From assembly GCA_019096065.1 (NCBI GenBank), contig JAGUCH010000003.1:8122001-8186000 (forward strand): a stretch of 64,000 bases of DNA, in the 5' to 3' direction. The DNA comes from Paracyclopina nana. Lineage: Eukaryota; Arthropoda; Copepoda; Cyclopoida; Cyclopettidae. Below, piece after piece: positions 48,976 to 60,897 of the stretch. The stretch's first letter is position 1, and each line of letters starts with the position of its first letter. The position numbers and the translations under genes were made by a program. A model generated the notes under the pieces. It worked only from the letters and a program-made list of their open reading frames with translations. It did not search any database and had not been told where the DNA came from.

Positions 48976-50460
48976 GCTGTGGGCATGCCACTATTTTTCC
49001 GTCTATTTATTTATAGCGCCGCCGTTCCAGCTGCCGAGCACCAACTGAATCAACTTCTGCGGTGGCCAACGCGAAACGACGAAACGAAGGAAGCCAGCGC
49101 GCAGCGTGTCCCGCGCAACCCGTCCGCAAGTGCGCTAACGTCCGCCCCGAGGAGGGACGCGTTCGACGGGACCCAACGCGCTTGGACGTTTCCACAAAAA
49201 GAACGCGGATCGTTCGCGCCCGCTTTTTCCCACACGGTTTCCCGATGCAACGATGATCCCAGTAGTTATTAACGCGTGCCCACTGCGCATTATTGCGCTG
49301 CTGGAGAGCTTCGGAGGCTTCTGGGTGGCCTTCAACGGATTCGAAGGCTTTCCTCGAAGTGCAAGCAGCAAGCAGCCGTGGCAGCAAAAAGGACGACGCC
49401 CCGAAACGTCAGAAGGCTCTCCACCGCTTTTGGCAGCGAGATAGCGTGTACGTTGCTTGAAAGCACCACGAAAACCCTTTTTCCATTTTCCTCCCCTCTC
49501 TTTCTGCTTTTTACGTCCGTCGGAACGCGAATGTATCTTTAGGGTTGCTTGCGCTACTTTGGGGTAGCCTCCAGCTCAGTCCTTTTAGTCTGCTACCGAG
49601 TGATCCGTTTTTCTTTAATAACTTTTAGCTAAAGAATTCTAAAAATCAGACTGTACTCTAAAGCACGCGGCGAAATGTTTGGTGACGCTGCGTTTTTTAA
49701 GACTCCCAACGACTTCTTTTATTTTTTCGGCGTTCTCTTCAAGAAGGATGATCAGATGTTGAGCGGTTCGCCAAAAGGAAGATGCGTGGCAAAGCAAAAG
49801 TCTCCATTTGAGCTGGAGGCTGCGACAAAAAAGCGCCATTCATCAAGCTAGTCACAACACTTTTAATGCACGAGGAGATACGTACGTCACTCGCGTATGT
49901 CATCGGAGAAACAGATGCGTTCAATAATCCTCCAGTGAAACGATCTTTTTCCTCCGATTCGAATTTTTCGGCCGGAAGCAAAACGATGTCAGCCTCTTCA
50001 CCGTTTTCTTCGTCTCTAGAAAAAAGAGGGGGGCGAGTCAACCCAAGTTTTACGCCGCGTCATGTCCCTCGTTTTACTTTTCCTCGGCAAACGTCGAGGA
50101 ATGACAAACAAAAATGCTGACAAAGTGGCAAAAAACGACGTTTTCCCTTTTGCCGCGTTCCTCGGCGTTTGCCGAGCCGTTCCAAATTGGCGGAGCAGAG
50201 CCAGTTTTTTGGGCCATTTCGAGATCGGCTTACTGTTTCAATTAATGAGGCATTCATCTTAACAGGATCTGACAGAGCCAACCGGTGGTGGCCTGAGGCC
50301 CCATTGAAAAAAGTTTGAAAATGCCCCCTAGTGAGACGCAAAAGAGATTGCACGGCGACCGATAAAGCCCTTTTTGCGCGAGGCACACTGGGGAAAAATG
50401 AGCATGGCACTTGGCCACGTGGACATGGCCAACCGTGTGCGTGGTGCCATTATGCGATGA
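48976..50460. promoter_or_regulatory. CpG-rich 5' region of kindlin B
   Basis: From about 48700 to 50460, and most strongly 49000-49400, CpG dinucleotides are dense, unlike the surrounding AT-rich sequence. The kindlin B start codon sits at its edge. Open frames here (for example minus 49387-49007) are composition artefacts with no recognisable product. A CpG-rich promoter and 5' UTR is the simplest reading. Confidence 0.5.
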
Positions 50461-51396
50461 TTTGGATTCAATGCTCCTAGGAGTAATTGTTTTAAATCCT
50501 TGCGCGAAAACTCCTCACCGTTCATTTTCCATCTCAGAAGCTCATCTAGTTTAACATTTCGCTTCATTATTGATGGCTACAAAAAGCGAGATGTGAAATC
50601 TGCTAGAAAAAAGCTTCCAAAGCAAAGATAGATCACACGAAACACGCTTTTAATGTGACTATTGGTAAACTTTGGTTTACAGTAACATTGAAAATATGAA
50701 GTGTTAGGTAGGCTCTTGGCGATGAATTGTTCCCTAATTGGCTATAAATCGAAGAATTCACTGAAAAAAACCCTATGAAATTCGACTCTCATTAGCAATT
50801 CAAAGCTAAAAAATCACTTTTGCCAATTAGGTTGAAATTGCGCATTCAAAATAGTCGGCCTTATTTTTTTACAGTAGCAAAACCTCCTCCGCGCTCACTC
50901 CTTATAAACAATATTTTTATCTGAGATGGCCTTACTCGCCTAAAGAGGTTAATTGGTTGCCAAAATGACTCTTCAAATGTCTTACAAAAAATTGAACAAA
51001 AATATCGCTGACACCGATAGAAGATAAATTAACGACTTGTTTTTATTGCAGAAACTATTGGGTAAAAATGCTCATCAATCACCCTACACTTAAGTAGTAA
51101 AATGGATGGCCAACTCAGCCTTTTACAAAATTCATTTTAATTTGGAATCAAACTGGAATGGCTTGATTTTGACTTTTTCGTGAGGAGCGCGTATGAATGT
51201 TTATCTTTGCTCATTGAGATCTCTAGAAAAATCAGGTTTTTTTAGATCAAACAATAGCCCATCAAACTGTTATCAAGTCAATAAATCTGATTAGAAAACA
51301 AGCTCCATACTTTACTTCAGCTATTACTTTTAAGTATTATTTCCTTATGTCCCCATCAAGAGACAACAGCCACAAGGCGAAAACAATCATTGACAT
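50461..51396. other. Intergenic, AT-rich; nothing recognised
   Basis: Sequence between the kindlin B 5' region and the 3' end of the first receptor gene. No exon or repeat stands out. Confidence 0.5.
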
Positions 51397-51402
51397 TTTA
51401 TT
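51397..51402 (-). terminator. Poly(A) signal AATAAA of 7TM receptor 1
   Basis: Hexamer about 32 nt past the stop at 51434. Confidence 0.6.
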
Positions 51403-51433
51403 CTTTTAAAATATTAGTACTACATATTTATGT

Positions 51434-52516
51434 TTAGCAAGATTCATTTCTGCGCTCTGGATCGTGATATTGCAGTCCTTGAGGGGGCATCAGCCGGGCT
51501 GGCTTTTTCTTGTCTTGGGACTTTACCGTCAAGATCAACACCAAAGGGAGATGCAAGTACAACACGGTCGATCCCACAACCAGCAACCACTGCGAAGAGT
51601 AAAACGTTGAGACTGACACCAGCATGTGCACTGCAAAGATGGCAATGACACCGATGACGAAAAACGAGCCTGAGATCATCGTGGATATGATTGGCACCGT
51701 ATCCTTCAATTCGTCATCCAGATTTCGCGATGAGGACTTGGGTGGTACCACTGACCAGGCAACCATTCGAACGGGCTGAACTTGGTTTTGCTGGCGAATG
51801 AAGCAGACCAATTTGATGTCGAAATAGATGCTTAGGACAGCTGTGATGAGGATGATGAGGGAATTGAGTTTGGCCGGAATGCCATTGGTATCGCGACCGG
51901 AGCAAATGTTGGCCAGTGGGGAAACATGATTGCCACCAAGCAATCCAGACAACAGCATCCCAATCACGTACAGCGAGTACATCAAGATTGCCAGCATAGT
52001 CAGGTTGGTGATTTTGGTGTGGTGCACTCGTTTGGATCGTCCGGTTCGATCTGCCATGTAGAACCTGATGCTCCCCAGAATAAGGCTGCTCCCTCCTAAA
52101 AATGACGTGAATAACCAGAAAGCTCTAGTCCTACTTTGATGAATGAAACTACATTATTCTCTGCTGCGAGCTTAAAGTGCATGCAAGAAGGTAGCCAAAG
52201 TATATATGATTTTTCCTCACATATACTCACCTATTGTAGTGCAATTGATCGGAATCCAGTCGATGAGCAAACCACAGCTCACTGAATTATTGCTATCGTT
52301 CCAGGCTGTTAGAAATACTCCCAATCCACCGAGGATTGAGCCAATCAGGATGAAAAAGCCCTCAGCTAAAAGGGCTCGTTTGACGTGGGCAGATACCTTT
52401 AATTTAACTATTATGTAGTACAGGCTTATGCATGAGCCCAAAAAGCCTAAAGAGTCGGCGAGCACAAGGTAAGACTTGACTACGGACAGTAAAAAGATAT
52501 CCGTATTTTTGTCCAT
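51434..52516 (-). CDS. Seven-transmembrane receptor 1 (divergent GPCR-like)
   Basis: Two exons, 52516-52231 and 52095-51434, join in phase to 315 aa. Seven hydrophobic segments can be placed: TM1 about 5-30, TM2 about 42-70, TM3 about 86-108, TM4 about 120-145, TM5 about 168-192, TM6 about 225-250, TM7 about 260-285. ADRTGR after TM3 stands at the place of the DRY box, and a Cys before TM3 and another in loop 2 (NICSGRD) could form the usual disulfide. TM7 lacks NPxxY (it reads YLHLPLVLIL). Both ends are short. The call is a rhodopsin-like but divergent orphan receptor; another 7TM family is possible. A second receptor gene lies upstream on the same strand. Confidence 0.65.
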
Positions 52517-52599
52517 GATTCCCGGTGCGGCAACTTTGAAAGCCGAGAGAAAACTGGCTGCGGCCAAAAAAGGTTGCTCTTTTCTTCGGGTGCCATTAC

Positions 52600-53395
52600 T
52601 AAACACTACTGTTTTTACCTCTACGCATTAGTCACTACTGTTTTTGAACATATATAATAAGCACTACGCTACTGACACACTAAGAACTACTGTCCATATA
52701 CTGATGTAGTAACCAATACAGAATTAAATATACTCATTTTGTACTGACATACTAAGCACTACACTACCACTGACACTTTAGTCACTACTCCTGTCACATT
52801 AGGAGTACTCAGATTACACATTGGTATACTGTTGGTATATATTATTTTAAGGCCAGGCTTTCAAGGTTTGGCTTTTACAGTAAAGCTTTTAAGGTAAGAC
52901 ATGTTAAAAGTTAGGTAGTTAAGGTTAGGCATTTAAGGTTTGGCTTGTGAGTTTATGTTTTTAAAGTTAGGCTTTTCCACTAGAGCTTTTGAAGTATGAC
53001 ATATTTAAGGTTAGGTAATTCAGGCTAGGCTTTCAATGTTTGGCTTTTGAAATTATGATTTGCAAGTTAGGCTTATAAAGGAAGGCTTTATAGGTTAGGC
53101 TTTTCAGGTAATACTTAAGAATTGGGAGTGTCCTTTTTTTATTTTGCTTTTGCTTTTTGATTTATTGTACAATGTTAATGTCTGACAAGTAGTTACTAAT
53201 CTACATGTTCAAAAAGTGTAGTGGCTAGTGAGTATGTCAAAATGCTACTTGTTCAAAGAGTGTAGCGGTAAGTGTGTCAGTTCAGTAGTTCTTAGTAAGA
53301 CTGTTCATAAAGTGTAGCTGTTGGTATGTCAGTACAGTAGTGATAAAAATTCGGGATTAGTGTGTCAGTACAATAGTGATTAGTAAGTTTCCCCT
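52600..53395. mobile_element. Foldback-type element: inverted arms of tandem repeats around a minisatellite
   Basis: The left arm (about 52600-52815) has several diverged copies of a unit like CACTACTGTACTGACACACTAA. The right arm (about 53195-53395) carries the same units in reverse orientation (TTAGTGTGTCAGTACAGTAGTG). Between them (about 52845-53115) is a tract of diverged units near AAGGTTAGGCTTTT, roughly 14 bp each. Inverted arms that are themselves tandem repeats are the hallmark of foldback elements. No ORF was found inside. It lies between the two receptor genes. Confidence 0.7.
52845..53115 (+). repeat. Degenerate minisatellite (AAGGTTAGGCTTTT-like units)
   Basis: About twenty imperfect units repeating GTTAGGC / GTTTGGC followed by a T-rich spacer. 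Core of the foldback element. Some units contain TTAGGC, the nematode telomere hexamer, but the spacing and decay do not look telomeric. Confidence 0.7.
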
Positions 53396-53900
53396 TTTCT
53401 TCATTGTCAGAGTGATGCGTGGCTAACGCCAATTGAAAAAGAGGCCTTTTTGAAAGCTTTTTAAGTTAAGTGTCAAAGTACTTAAACACATTACACCTGC
53501 AAACCTTTACAATTGCTTACTATGAGCATGAGTAATGAAATCTACAAAAATGAGCAAGGTTGCGCTCGTTGCAGTAAAGGTTGCGTGAGTTGCGTCATAT
53601 TTTTCCGATAGCAAAAGCAAGAACGCTGTATTTTGATTCTGGAATTGTGAGCCTTCAAGCAGAACTGTATTCTTACACTAACCATTATTAGGGGCTTATC
53701 ACGCCTAAAAGCTGATGCAATATCTAACAGGATACTCTCGCAACCTCAAATTCAATTTGTGTATATTTAGGTTACTCTGAGCACAGAATATGAAAATCTG
53801 AAGCTTTTTCATGCTTAATTTGAAGATGTGCCAAAATACTTTTATTTTCTTGGAAATGAGATTTTTTTGCAGGCCGAAATGGCTTGCAAAGTAAATGACA

Positions 53901-55169
53901 TTACTCCACGACGAGCTGGCTTTTTACATTGTTAGAAGAAGTTTCTTTTGCCCTGTAGGTTCTTCTAGGATTTGCCAACTTGCTCGCATCATTCCGCCAT
54001 AAATGACGTAGGACACATTGCCTGCATCAAAAGGGGAAAAGCATGAATATGAAACTTTGCAATGTATGCGGAGAGCATTTTCCTCACCTGAAAGACGGCA
54101 TGAATGTAAAAAATATAAATGGATTCGCACACGAATTTGCCACAGCCAGAAATATTCCCAGTTTCTGCTCTGGTGAATTTTGCACATAATTCAAGACTCC
54201 AGTGTTCCCCAGCAAGTAGTACCTAAATTGATAGTCGAATCAATCAACCTATGGAAAGGCACAATTTTAATAATTACCAAAGGTCATATGTGAAGCTGAT
54301 GATGAATACTATGGTGACAATGATGGCATTTTTTGTCAAGTTGGTGCTCGCATTGCTGACGGCTCTTGGTGGAGGCCCAAGAGTCAAAGAATTGGTCAAA
54401 TCCTCATGCTGCCTTTTGTACAAGGTCAAGAGCACATTTCCATACAGCACTGAAAAGCATAATTTGCCCGCAGAATTGCTAAATGTAATTTTCAAAGGGA
54501 CATCCTCTTACCTACGAAAGCAATCATGGGCAAGGTGTAGAGCTGGTTGAACGTGAAAACTGCATAGCTAAACATGACTTTTTTGAAGATGTCTGACAGG
54601 AAGTAGTACTCAGGTAAACATTTGCCTTCGGAGTATCGTACCTGAAAAGCCAATATTGAAAGTCACTTCAGATAAAATTCATGGCAAGAAAATGGGTTTA
54701 CTTGAAAATACGAGCCAGCTTGGCCCAGTGTGAAAGAGTAGGTATAAATGACTACCAAAAGCAGTCTCATTTTGGTCTCGTTGAACCTTTCGTGGTGCAG
54801 AGGCCTGCAAATGGCCAAAAATCGCTCGTACGCAATAAGCACCAAGTTGTAGACTGAGACGAAAATGGTTGCCCAGTAGATGGCTTGGCCATGCCAACAT
54901 TGACATATTAGAAAGTCCATCACGGGATTGCCCACGACGAACATTACAGGCTGGATTATATGGATTGTAGCCATGATGCAGACGATTGCGTCAACCAGGG
55001 CTTGGTGCCGCAAAAGGCCCCTCACTGTTGATGTCATGTCAGCCACTTGATGCCGCAATAACAGCACATACGTGACAGCATTGCCCAAGAATCCCAGGAT
55101 TGACATGACTGCCTGGATGGACTCAATGATGAGTGAGAACTTGTCATAACTTTCAATCTGTTCCACCAT
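53901..55169 (-). CDS. Seven-transmembrane receptor 2 (rhodopsin-like GPCR)
   Basis: Five exons in transcript order, 55169-54702, 54641-54512, 54449-54278, 54222-54088 and 54021-53901, join in phase to 341 aa from ATG 55169. An acceptor (TATTTTTCAG) lies in frame 41 bp further upstream, so an extra 5' exon may exist. Class A marks include GN in TM1 (LGFLGNAVTYVLL), E-R-F at the DRY position followed by LAICRPLHHERF, a Cys before TM3, and ANPFIF at the NPxxY position of TM7. An Asn and Pro in TM6 are missing or weak. The C-terminal tail is basic, then Ser/Asn-rich. Ligand unknown; an orphan or peptide/amine-like receptor. Confidence 0.8.
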
Positions 55170-58100
55170 GATTTGTGTGTTTATGGGCGAATTGGAGTCA
55201 TCGTCTTCATCTGAAAAATATGTTGGCTTATTAATCAAGCTAATAAATAGAGTGGTTCCAACTTTTCTGGGGATGACATCATTATGCGCGCACTAACTTT
55301 GTTGCTGATGTTTTCCCCATATTCAATTTGCTAATGACTTCCAATGAAGCATCACCTATCACTGATTCTCTGTTGGCTACGAAAGAACCACAAAAAGACA
55401 TTATTGCTATGTACTTTGAAAGCAAGCAAGCATTCATATTTGGATACATAATTTATAGCTTTTACTCAGAGTGCATTTGCCTTTTGTTTATTTACGCTAG
55501 GTTCAGCTTTCCTTGAATGAGAAATTTTAAATGATATACTAGTTTTCAGAAAAGTGTTTCACTAGAGTTTAAAAGCTTATTTACTTCCCTAATTGAAGAA
55601 AAAAGCCGGTAATCCGCGTTATTAAAAGCTCTTACCTGGAAAACGCTTTAATTTGTGTTTTTTGACAATACTCACTTGATTGATTTTTTGCTTTCAAAAA
55701 TTGGTTTTAAGGTGCAGATGGAACCTTGCGTAAGTTATGATCGTCAAATTACGCTCTACTGTTACTTTCCTCTTGTCGCTCCAGAGACTGAGTCTTCAGT
55801 CCACTCTTCACTCTATTTTGGCAGCTTTCTCTTTCCTCCTTTGCCTGAGGCCCCATTGGATTGCTCGACGTGTTGAATGTTGTATCAATTGAATAATGCT
55901 GCTAAGTTTGCTTCAAGGACAAACTCTTTCTTACAGCAATTACGAAATATTTCTTCACTTGACTTTGGTAATAAACAATTTGATTCAGCGTTGCGTCAAT
56001 CATATTTAATTATCACAGCCTTCTGAAACTTAGGGTAAAGTACACCTAATAAAGTGAGCATCGGGTAATAAAGGTTTCCACCTCTTTTTGGTCGATATTT
56101 CTTATTTACTACAATTGAATGTGTGTGACTGGGCGAAAAATAAGATGAAGGTGATAAAAAAGAAGACCTCAACGTCAGTGTGAGATGTAATCGACCTTGG
56201 CCACGAAAGCCCCCTAGCATTATTTGCTATTAATTGTTTATCTGAGTGCGAATAATTGCAGTATTTGCTCACCTCTTTGCTCTACATACATAGAAAGCAG
56301 CAGAAATATAAATGAAACATAGCAGCACCCTTTGATGTGTAAGGTAATTTCTTAACGGATAAGCCAGATCATTCTTAATACCCTTTATGCATCGAAGAAT
56401 CATTCATGTAATAATGCACTTGTATTTCTACCATATCAGTTGTTTCTATGTACAATCTCACAGGCATCTTCCCTCATTGAGCCCGAAAGCCATTTGGTAG
56501 CATACGCAATCACGGAGATGTCATATAAGCAATTCAGCCACAATAATGTGGGCTCCTTTAGAATTGAGGCTTTTCAAAGAATTGGAAATTGATACCGAAG
56601 AATTCAACCAGGAGAAAAAAAAGCTTTCTTGAGTTTAACGCAACGCAATCTTTTCGTGTTATCTCCTTTTTGGAAAGGTGGATCATACGGATACTTACAT
56701 TCGCATCCAATTTCGCGTTACGTAAGCAGTGAACAATTTCGAAGCTCACCATAAGTTAAGAGCTTACATACCAAGGCAAATAATAAAAAGCAGATCTAAT
56801 GAATTATTAGAGATTACAAGCAATATGGAGATTTGATGGGCTTATGAAAGCTGTAGGCAAAAAAAGTTGGACGCTGGTCAAAAAGCAGGTAATCGTAATT
56901 ACAGTTTGGTACGAGTAAGCTACAATGGCATATCTTCGTCAAGTATCTTGCTTGGAATACAAATTGTTGTGTATATACAAACAAGTGCAAGTGCTGAGTG
57001 TACCAAATACCATGGCTGAGGAGAATGTCCGAAATGCCACAAGTGCGAATGCTTTCCAATCCTTTTGACGTTGACCATTGTGAAACGAAAAGCCATAAAG
57101 GAAATACAAATGCCGAGAATCTTACGTAAAAAAGAACTTTTCCTATGCTAAATGGAATGGAAAATAGCAATACGTAACCAATTCGATTCTGAGCACTTGT
57201 CTATATAGATCGACGTTATGACGTTAGCATAGAGCATTTATAACTTACCTCGATGATGAACGTACCATTTGCATTTGAATAGACGATGACCCCAAGGTAT
57301 CAATTCTAAAAAAAAATTATAAGTATTCCAACGAGTATTATGAGGTGTAAAGCCAATTATTGAATATCGATGTTCTGCACTAGCTACTTCTGAAAGCTTT
57401 CTTCTTGGCATGTCAGCTTTTTTGAGCAGATTGATTGAAAACTCTTGGGGTAGGCAGAACATTCTGCCAAACACAAAGTTTTACATACTACAAATGTTCT
57501 TCTATAGTAGCAGACCCTAGGATTAATAATTAATCATACTCCTTAAAAAGCTCTCCATTTAAAAGAGATTTAAGAAAGCTCAAGCCACACAAGAAGTTTC
57601 ATAGTATTCTACCGTTGCTGAAGAGAGCAGCTGTAAAATGATGATTGTGTAAGAACAAATTATTCTATTTTGAGTTTAATAATTGTGGGATTAGAGCAAT
57701 CAAAGCTTTCACTTTATTACGCTACGTAAGGATTCTGCCTCAATTTCTTAAGTTCCTCTACATCCTTTCTTTTCATAACTTGCTTCCTTACGATTCCAAT
57801 ATTTGTGAGTGCGTCGTCACCTTGAGGCCTTATTTGTTTGTTTTTCCTCGACGAACCTTCAACTAGTAATTCCAACTAAGCAGCTCCTATCTTAGCACAA
57901 ATACGGCAAGTGTTCGTAAAACAAATCAGAGATCACGAAATAATAGGAATTAATGGAACTCACAGACAAAACTGTTGGACACCTCAGTCATTTTTCAACA
58001 CAGCTGAGCACGTAGAAGCAACAATAAGAGAGTTGGCACAACAAAGGCACGTAGCCAAGGTATTAAGCAATTATTTCCTCGCATTGGGATTTGTGGCGTA

Positions 58101-58849
58101 TTATGACAAAAGGCTATAATTATGGGGATTTACCACAAATTGGGCTTTGTTGAGTGATGCCAAGAAAATGAAAGTAGTTCAAAAAACAACCTTCCCGCCT
58201 ACTATTTCGAAGATGAGCCTTTTTCCTGATAAATTGCAGGCCTAGCGTCTGTTTTGCCTATGCCTTGCACAATGGGTAAAGTGTTGAGTCATACCATTCT
58301 TTTTTTGGATGTAATTCTTGACTTGATGCTAAGTTAGCAGGTATTCTTTTGAATAATTGACATAGGGCTCAAGAGGGGCAAATATTCTTCTTTTTTGTTT
58401 TAGCCAGACAGCAGTGCAATAAGGAAAATTGAAAAAAGTTCCGGTTTCGAGCAAGCAGCTTCCTCTATTGCGTCTCACGTTTTTTGTGCTACGTACGTAC
58501 AAAGAGCTTTCACAACCAGTAAAAGATGATGGTGCAGTAATAGGGAAAATATGGTAGAGGGACCAACCTTGTGGCGTAACAATCAACACACGTATCGTTT
58601 ATTATGATCAGTACCTTACACAGGTAGCATAATAATCAATTTTGGATTTGTTGCCTGTACAAGGGAGAAATGGTATATGATATTTTAGAGTATTGTTTGG
58701 ATATGCTACAATTAATCATCCGATATGATAAAGTGAGTATTTTTTTTGTCGGTACTGATTGTCCCATACTTTTAAGCAGGGGCTCATTCAAATTAAGGGT
58801 ACATGTAGCAATTTGACAATCCTTTTTCCTTATTTGTATGACAACGAGT
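55170..58849. other. Intergenic, no gene recognised
   Basis: About 3.7 kb of AT-rich DNA. Its left part may hold a 5' exon of receptor 2. Open frames are short and unrelated to known proteins. Confidence 0.5.
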
Positions 58850-58855
58850 TTTATT
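58850..58855 (-). terminator. AATAAA overlapping the SLC12A8-like stop codon
   Basis: The stop codon TAA is part of AAATAAA, so the 3' UTR would be only some tens of nucleotides if this signal is used. Confidence 0.45.
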
Positions 58856-60196
58856 TCTGCTGGAATTTGGCTCCTTCAACCGTGTGGGTTTGGGTTTGGT
58901 GAAAAAGCGAGCGGTTGGCAAAGTCAGAGTTCATGTCATTCATTTGGGAAGGCCTGGAAAATGCCACAATTAGATTTTCATTAAGTATGCAAACACATTA
59001 ACTTTTTACCTGGTCTGGACTCCAGGATGAACTGGTGTGACCACAAACTGATCTTCTTTGGCCACGGGTATTTGAGTCCTGGAGAGCATATTTAAAAAAT
59101 AATTGAATTCAATCTAAAGTTGTCAAGTTACCCTGTGATCTTGGCCATCAAATTCCGGAAAAAGTTCAGCAAGCTGAATTCTGAGGCGATGCCAATGTTG
59201 ATTCCAGCCGGAGCAGTGTGGCCCACATACCAGTAAATGCCAATGCACAACCCAATGCAGAGCAGAGAGTAGCCCCAATGGATCAAGAACATCATGATCA
59301 ACTTGATGAAAAACTGCAATGAAAGAAAAATCGCAAGTTCAAAATTAAATTGATTTGACACCTAAGCCTTTCTATTTGTACCCCAGTAATACTGATCCAC
59401 CGGTTGCAAAAGGGTGAGTAGAAGTGCTTGGGTTTCTCCTCGATTTCGTCAATGTTATACTTTTCCAATAGCTCCTCGAATTCCTCATCACGAGCTTTCC
59501 TTTCCACAATTGGTTCCCCATGGCTGTCAATACTTGCAGTATCCTCAGAAGCAATGCTACTATTTCCACTCCCCTTTCGCTATGAGAGAAAATATAAAAA
59601 GTCATCAAAAGAGGACCGAAGAGGCTCAAATTAGGGTCATACTTTGCTTTCCGTTGGGCCTCCATTAGCATGATCAAAGGTGGGAGATTGGCTCCCTTGG
59701 GCACGGTAGTTTTGGAGCCTTTTCTGGTTCAGCTCGAACTGGTGGCTGAGAGCAAAGTATGAATACTCAATAGCACCATACGTGATCAGGAAAGGCATGG
59801 TGGCCAAAGTTGCCAATCTGTTCATGTCTCCGATGGCAATGAAGATAAGTGTGATGAATGATATGGTGAGTAGGGCTCGCACTGGAACTTTATTCGGTCC
59901 CTTCTGGAAAACGAGAGACTTATCCGTGATAAGAAATGAGCATAAAAAAGCCTAAACTTACTCCTTCAGCCAGTCTGGCAATAGTGGGAATGACATTTTC
60001 GGCCGCAATTGACTGGAGTACGCGAGGTGTTCCATAGAGTGTGGCCAGACAGCTTGAAGCTGATGAGATGTAGACTGCAGCCAAGAGTAGAAATCCCAAT
60101 CCGGACACCTTTTCAGCGATGACATAATCAGTCAGCAAAGCGGCTCGATCGCAAGTGCCAGCCAATACAATCATGAAGTAGAGATAGATGAAGGAC
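58851..60196 (-). CDS. SLC12A8: SLC12A8-like cation-chloride cotransporter, C-terminal half
   Basis: Six exons, 60196-59962, 59903-59643, 59579-59382, 59313-59132, 59078-59010 and 58953-58851, join in phase to about 349 residues. They match the second half of SLC12A8: a TM segment then CDRAALLTDYVIAEKV, LYGTPRVLQSIAAENVIP, KGPNKVPVRALL, EYSYFALS, a short cytosolic loop, TMs near the end with GHTAPAGINIGIASEFS, and the C-terminal DFANR. Human SLC12A8 is about 714 aa, so the first five or so TMs are absent. No such exons were seen between 60197 and 62200 on this strand. The first ATG in the frame is at 60174, but conserved residues precede it, so this exon began as an internal one. Either 5' exons lie past 64 kb or the gene is truncated. 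Confidence 0.85.
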
Positions 60197-60236
60197 CTGC
60201 AAAGATAAATGTTTAGATTAGCGCGAGGCTCTCGAG

Positions 60237-60242
60237 TTTATT
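60237..60242 (-). terminator. Poly(A) signal AATAAA between the 96-aa ORF and the SLC12A8-like exons
   Basis: Hexamer 41 nt before the acceptor of the first SLC12A8-like exon, and about 365 nt after the stop of the small ORF upstream. Confidence 0.35.
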
Positions 60243-60606
60243 GCTTTAATTATGGGGGCAAAAAAGAGCCGTGGTGAAAATAAGGCTAAATAGTTTTCCA
60301 GATTTTATAGGCTCATGTGTCACCCCTCCTGACACGAACAACCGGACACATTAAAAAATCAAGGCCGAGGACACGAAGAATCCGCGAAGAAGTAAATGTT
60401 TTGAGAAACTAAATGCACCTAAAGACTTTTCAATTTTTTGCCACACAGCAAATAATTGCTTTTAAATGACGTGAAAATCGCAGCACACCTTTTTCGCGCT
60501 GAACGTTAAGCTTTCTTGGGTCATTAAAGTGAAAGTGCAAAGCTAGCTTGAAACCGTCTTTTTTCCACTGTATAGCACTAAATCAGAGAATCAGTGCAGA
60601 AATTCC

Positions 60607-60897
60607 TCAGAGTTTGAGCACTTTTTCACTTTCTTTTTGCATCGTATTGCCGTTTTCGCTCGTACTAAGTGGTGTGAAAATTGAAGGAATTTTGACCGAC
60701 AACTCGCGGATTCTTTGCCTAGCATAACGCAGTTGACAAGCCTCGAAAATCAAATAAAGTTGAATGATTTTTTCATCAAAGGACATTTTCGATGCTAATG
60801 GACTTCCTTGCTGCTTTCTTGACCCGTTGAACTGATTGTGGCCAAAACTCAATCCTTCAGGCCTTCGTCGTTGCGAAGGCCAAGAAAGCGTCTCCAT
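60607..60897 (-). CDS. Small protein of unknown function (96 aa)
   Basis: ORF from METLSWPSQRRRPEG to KESEKVLKL. The first 45 residues are basic and Gly/Ser/Gln-rich. Residues about 47-70 are likely helical (SFDEKIIQLYLIFEACQL) followed by a basic helix (RYARQRIRELSVKI). An acceptor-like TTTCTGTAG ends 10 nt before the ATG. I do not recognise the family. It lies on the same strand and upstream of the SLC12A8-like exons. It may be an independent gene, a cistron joined with them, or a chance frame. Confidence 0.4.
   Translation of the reverse strand: METLSWPSQRRRPEGLSFGHNQFNGSRKQQGSPLASKMSFDEKIIQLYLIFEACQLRYARQRIRELSVKIPSIFTPLSTSENGNTMQKESEKVLKL

Noticed and set aside
49007..49387. 126-codon Arg/Ala-rich frame upstream of kindlin B
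   Set aside because: The CpG-rich composition keeps several frames open on both strands. The peptide is low-complexity and unlike F0, so it is not an alternative first exon.
52845..53115. Nematode-type telomere repeat (TTAGGC)
   Set aside because: Units are about 14 bp, irregular and internal to an inverted-repeat element, so not an interstitial telomere.
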